Source: Epichloe hybrida
Lineage: Eukaryota > Ascomycota > Sordariomycetes > Hypocreales > Clavicipitaceae
Direction of reading: 5' to 3'
Assembly: GCA_019022495.1 (NCBI GenBank)
Contig: JAFEKR010000001.1
Coordinates: forward strand, 3,906,001-3,970,000
DNA length: 64,000 bases
Shown here: positions 59,855 to 64,000 of the stretch, piece by piece
Numbering within the stretch: the stretch's first letter is position 1
Layout of the letters: the number at the start of each line of letters is the position of its first letter
Program-made: the position numbers and the translations under genes
Notes under the pieces: generated by a model
Told to the model about the DNA's origin: nothing
Seen by the model: the letters and a program-made list of their open reading frames with translations, nothing else
The model's database searches: none

Positions 59855-61658
59855 ACCAAACAACTTTCATGCCTCGCCATCCACCTCCCCTACGATTTCT
59901 TTTGTACAAAAAGCCTCTGATTCGTGGGAGACAAGCCTCTGCCAGCCGCGCATGACTGGATACGCGTCGTGGGATCGTTGATAGTGTTGGTTTACGTTGG
60001 AGGGATGGGATTGCAACTTTTCGGATGTGTATAGACTGTTTTGGGTTACGAACATATGAACCCGGAGAACCTTAAGGTTTAACGGGGGCCACAGGTCTAA
60101 ACCCAAGAGGACAACTCTATGAATGGCTTGTGTGCGGTCTAATAATTTTTTGTTTCGGCGCTTGGAATATTATGTGCCTTTATAATAGGATACTGGGATC
60201 TTTAACGACCTCTATTTGACAATTTATATAAAGACGCGTTTCCTGCTGCGATTTATTTCCAAACCCCTTGCTCTTATCTCTCTTCCCGAACAACCTTGTT
60301 GAACGATGTTCAGTTGTCTCGTCGGTCAGACGTTGCTTGTCGGGCGAGAGGCCTCTGGTCAGGCATGTTTCTAGTCCCGTCAAGCATCAATCTTTTCCCA
60401 TTCTCTATGTAGTGCACTGAGTACAGATCAGGACATGTAGCAGGCATCCACGCGGCTAGTGTGGCCTGTGGGTCTTTTCAGCTCATCGGTTTTGTCTCGG
60501 TCTAGTGACGCATCCCAGGATTTTCTCGGATGGCTTTTTTTTTTCCCGTCTCAGCCCTCCAAGGTCGTGTGTTTGATTCATGGAGAATTTGCAACTTGGG
60601 GGTGGGTACGTGTAAGTGATGTCCCTTTCTTTCTTTCTTTTTTGTTACGGAGTACATTATGTGCTTTTTTCTTGATCCTGACATGAGCTAAATGCTGTTG
60701 GTGCCGTGCTGATGCGCCTTTTGTGATTCCCTTCTCACCCCACCTCCAGTGGCTTTCCAACAAGCAAAAGCAGAACATGTTATCTGGACACAGCACGTTA
60801 TGATTGAGACCACGGTCCATGTCCGTAGACATGGTTCTTGTTTCATGGGGGATGTATACTTTACCTACCGGTGCAATGTTTGACGTGATGGCCGCATGGC
60901 CGCATGGCTTCGGAAGGGATTGGGCCAAACGGCCCGAGCAGCACGTTTCAATTTACCGCCAGGAAGTTTCAAAAATGGAATTGAGAGGGTGAGAGGCGGG
61001 AAGGCCAGGTGAAGAGAAGAGCGGAGGGGCAGGGCGCATTCACCCCAGGTTGGCAGTTGTTGAGCCTGCCAGGCGTTTGCGTCAACAATTATGAGGTTTT
61101 TTTTTTTTTTTCCAGACGATAAGATAAGTTTGAGGGATGGATCAAGCGACAACAAATCGCGCAGAGGCAAGAATGATTTTGAAAAGTCGGGCGCCATGAC
61201 TCTAGATGCACATATGATTGTTTGGTCAGTGAATATGTTACTTGCTCAGCGAATATATCTCGGACGGACGTGAACATCCATTATCCATTGCAGTGTTTTT
61301 TTTTGTTTTTTTTTTTGGTTCATCCCTCCTTCCTAATGGGAAATTCCGCCCGTGGTCCAGTTTCTGCCAGAATCCGTCCACACGTGACTCAGTCGGTCGA
61401 CTCGCGTCAACGGATGCAAACCACGAAATGTCTTGGGGTTACTCCTCCGACCGGGGGGGAGGAGGCCTTTTTGTCCTCGGGTCCCATGTCCTGCTGCACC
61501 GCTCGCTCGGCGCACAACATTGACGGCTCTCCATCGCGCCCAAGGACTCACGGCGTACCCACGGCGTGAAAGGCAGATTGGAGGCATCAGATTGAGAAGA
61601 GGGAAGAGAAAGAAGAAAACCCATCCTCGCCGGCAGCTTGCACCACGATGAGCGCAGC
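59855..61658. other. Intergenic between wall protein and Zn2Cys6 regulator
   Basis: About 1.8 kb with no supported gene. The left part is 3' UTR-like. TACGGAGTAC occurs at 60,646-60,655, another copy of the motif noted at 57.7-58.6 kb. T-runs lie near 61,098-61,112 and 61,296-61,316. The right end carries the regulator's leader. A short upstream ATG at 61,648 is out of frame with the start at 61,659 and overlaps it closely. Confidence 0.55.
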
Positions 61659-64000
61659 ATGTCTTTTTTCAAGTTCAAACTGGACAACGCCCCTCTACGA
61701 TCAACGCCAGTCGCCATAGCTTCGTCGTACTTGCCTTCGCCAGCCGCGCCAGACAGTCAGCTGAAGCGGAGTGCATCCTCGCCGCATCTGTCCAACGGCC
61801 CGTCATTTCAGAACCCATATGCCCACCACCACCAGCAGGGGCTTCGAGAGGGGCAAACGACGACGGCGCCTGTCCCCGAGTCGGATACAACAAGACTTTC
61901 GCTGAACGATGGCAGAGCAAAGAAGAGACTGGCGGCCGAGGTACCTGCTGTTGACTTGATGTTCCGTCCTTGGAGCAGAAAGACGGCGGGCGCTCGGAAG
62001 AGCACGTCTTGCTTCGAGTGCAAGGCATCCAAGACTCGGTGCGAAAAGGTCGCGTCGGGGCCCGAGGACGCGTGCTCCAGGTGCCTGCGCCTGTCGAAGC
62101 AATGTGTATTTGACACAAAGCTTGCTGGCTCCGCCTCTCCTGCTGCTGCAAAGTCGCCTGCCAAGCCATCGGCCGCAAGGAAAATGAAGGAGACGCCTGA
62201 GATGAGGAGGGCACGGAAGTTCCAAGAGCCACCAGAGTCGCGGGAGCCACGCTGGACACGGGAGACATGGGAGAGCAAAGAAAGACGGGAGATGCGGGAG
62301 ATGCGAGAGGTACGGGAGACTCGGAGAGAAAGTACACCTGAAAAGGTCCGTAGGATACAGGCCGAAGCGTCCTCTGCTTTCGCTTTCCTCTCTGGACTCA
62401 CGAACCAGCCGAGTAAGCTCTTGATTTCTTTTTTTCTTTTTTTTTCACAACTTCCGCCCCAGGCGCTTGGGACATCAACGCTGACCTGATAAGCTTCACG
62501 GCCCCTGCCGTCCATCGAAAATAAGCAGCTTGATATCAAGATTGACTCTCTCATCAGTCGAGATGTCGCTCAAAAGGTTTTCCATCACTTCATCAATACA
62601 TTTGTCCCCAAATGTCCCTTGGTCATCTTCGCGCCAGGTACGACGCACGAATATCTGAGAGAAACGAAACCGCTCCTCTTTCTGTCCATTCTGAGTGTGG
62701 CCTCGGGTGTTTTCTGTTCTTTGGATCAACACAAGAAATTGGTCCTGGAGTCGAAGCGGGCTCTTGCTGAACGCGCCCTTGTTCGAGGAGAGAAGTCGCT
62801 TGAGCTTGTTCAGGCGCTACAGGTTGCGTCGCTGTGGTACAGAGCACCAGATGACTATAAGCAAGTCAACCTAACTCAGCTGGTCCACATCATGGTCACA
62901 ATGGCTTCTGATCGCGGGCTGGACAAGGTCGATGTTTCGCAAGCCGTCAGTAGCGGCCAAGAAGCGTGGGATCGTGCCGAAGCACAGCGAGCTTGGCTAG
63001 CATGTTTTCTCCTATCTGCGAGGTAACTTATATATGCTCATCATCGTTTTGCAATGAGCAAGAGGAGAAGGAGAACTAACGCTGAACATTAGCATCTCGT
63101 TGATTCTCAGACGGCCCAAAATGATGGGTTGGACCTCGGACATGGACGTGTACCTGGCAGAATTGCAAAAGGCGGAGGTCTCGCCTTCTGATGCATTCTT
63201 CTGCGAGCTCGTCAGGACAGAACAACTCTGTCACACTGTGGATGAACAGTTGCTTCTCAGCGATGGCCATCGATCAGCATCTGCCCGCGATCCCGTCACT
63301 ATCAGGACGGCCCAGGACTTTCAGTCGCGTATAGCCGGTTGGAATAGCTGCAACCTGAACCATCTGCAACAAGGTGAGTCCCGCCTATTCCCCGTTGAAA
63401 TTGTCGTTGGCGATTATCGCACCAACACCATAGATAGCTCTCGTCGATTTCGGGAGGTTCGCGGCATCTCTCTATGCCCATGAGCCTGCCATGCACGTCA
63501 ACCACAACGTGGACGAGTTCGAAGCTCCCTTTGCATCGAAATCTCTCAAAACCTGCACTTTCATTAGCGAAAAAATCGATACCCCTCAGTTCCTGATGCT
63601 TCGTGGAATTGTGACTGCATCACATGGACTGCTGAATTGTTTTCTGGGATTACCCTTGGTTGATATGCTGACTCTCTCGCCACACATTTACGGTGGCAGG
63701 GTCATTTACTCGCTCATTCTTTTATGCAAGCTTTACACAGCCATCACGATTTCAACGCGGGATGTGACTAATTTCATACTTGTTGACGATCTTCATTTGG
63801 AGGAGTATCTAGAACGTCTTGTCATCGTCGCCAAGGACCTCCTGATCCGGGATGAGCGCAATGCTCTCAGCAGGTCGTTTCTAATTGTCGAACAACTGAG
63901 GAATTGGTATCACGGGAACAGATATGGAACATCGTCAATGAATACGACGTGTGCGCCCAGTTCGAGCGGGAGGAGCTCTGACTGCCAAGACCGCCTCAAT
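61659..64000 (+). CDS. Zn2Cys6 transcription factor, 3' end outside window
   Basis: A fungal binuclear-cluster regulator. Exons 61,659-62,412, 62,494-63,022, 63,093-63,373 and 63,438 to beyond the window edge. The cluster is complete, with Cys at 118, 121, 128, 139, 142 and 149 (spacing 2-6-10-2-6). It is preceded by a Ser/Pro/Gln-rich 117-residue arm and followed by a very charged linker with Met-Arg-Glu repeats (about 175-240), perhaps helical. Exons 2-4 look like the alpha-helical middle homology region of fungal regulators (FVPKCPLVIFAPGT, then LQVASLWYRAPDDYKQ). The arrangement resembles War1/Leu3-like regulators, a weak comparison. The first in-frame ATG is 61,659. Branch sites CTGAC and CTAAC support introns 1 and 2; intron 3 rests on the reading frame and an ATAG acceptor. 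The target is unknown. Confidence 0.85.

Noticed and set aside
41991..64000. Secondary-metabolite gene cluster
   Set aside because: A dioxygenase, PLP enzyme, hydrolase, oxidoreductase and Zn2Cys6 regulator occur together, but there is no PKS, NRPS, terpene cyclase or DMAT synthase, and RFA1 and PRO2 sit in the middle.

Overview
The window looks like chromosomal DNA of a filamentous ascomycete (Pezizomycotina, probably Sordariomycetes). The genes carry short introns with GTRNGT-type donors and CTRAC branch sites. The proteins are typically fungal: indoleamine 2,3-dioxygenase, a Zn2Cys6 regulator, a GPI-anchored wall protein and fungal APH kinases. One half is a transposon graveyard with the marks of repeat-induced point mutation (RIP). 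I cannot name the genus from sequence alone.

Left part, 1 to about 37.7 kb: an extremely AT/TA-rich block with no intact gene. It resolves into one stack of nested LTR retrotransposons, worked out from paired LTRs, target-site duplications (TSDs) and interrupted reading frames. The outermost layer is a gypsy remnant F (minus strand; its 5' LTR ends at 36,932). F is interrupted by a same-family gypsy G, G by a Ty1/copia element B, and B by two elements: copia C (window start to 5,544) and a large gypsy D (7,365-32,846, 455-bp LTRs, TSD ACTAC). D is in turn interrupted by a chromodomain gypsy E (10,619-17,218, 202-bp LTRs, TSD TAAAG) and by copia A (22,630-29,415, minus strand, 258-bp LTRs, TSD AGTAT). 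A solo LTR (36,071-36,358, TSD GTATT) sits in F. Copies differ almost only by C/T and G/A changes, mostly CpA to TpA, which is the RIP signature. All gag-pol frames are destroyed.

Boundary, 37.7-41.4 kb: composition switches abruptly to gene-like. The first genes are damaged: an APH-kinase pseudogene with an internal deletion, a 5'-truncated fragment of a fungal protein of unknown function, one intact APH-like kinase on the other strand, and a decayed unidentified fragment.

Right part, 41.9-64 kb: ordinary euchromatin. In order: a secreted Ser/Thr/Pro-rich protein; indoleamine 2,3-dioxygenase (tryptophan to kynurenine and NAD); a serine racemase/threonine dehydratase-type PLP enzyme; gamma-glutamyl phosphate reductase (proline synthesis, PRO2); replication protein A large subunit (RFA1, minus) divergent from a dienelactone-hydrolase family enzyme; a quinone-oxidoreductase-type MDR protein (minus); a small GPI-anchored wall protein; and the 5' part of a Zn2Cys6 transcription factor running off the right edge. 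Three neighbouring genes serve amino-acid metabolism, but I see no biosynthetic cluster: no synthase backbone gene, and the functions are mostly housekeeping. All exon boundaries were set by hand from reading frame, donor, branch and acceptor, and the resulting lengths are all multiples of three.
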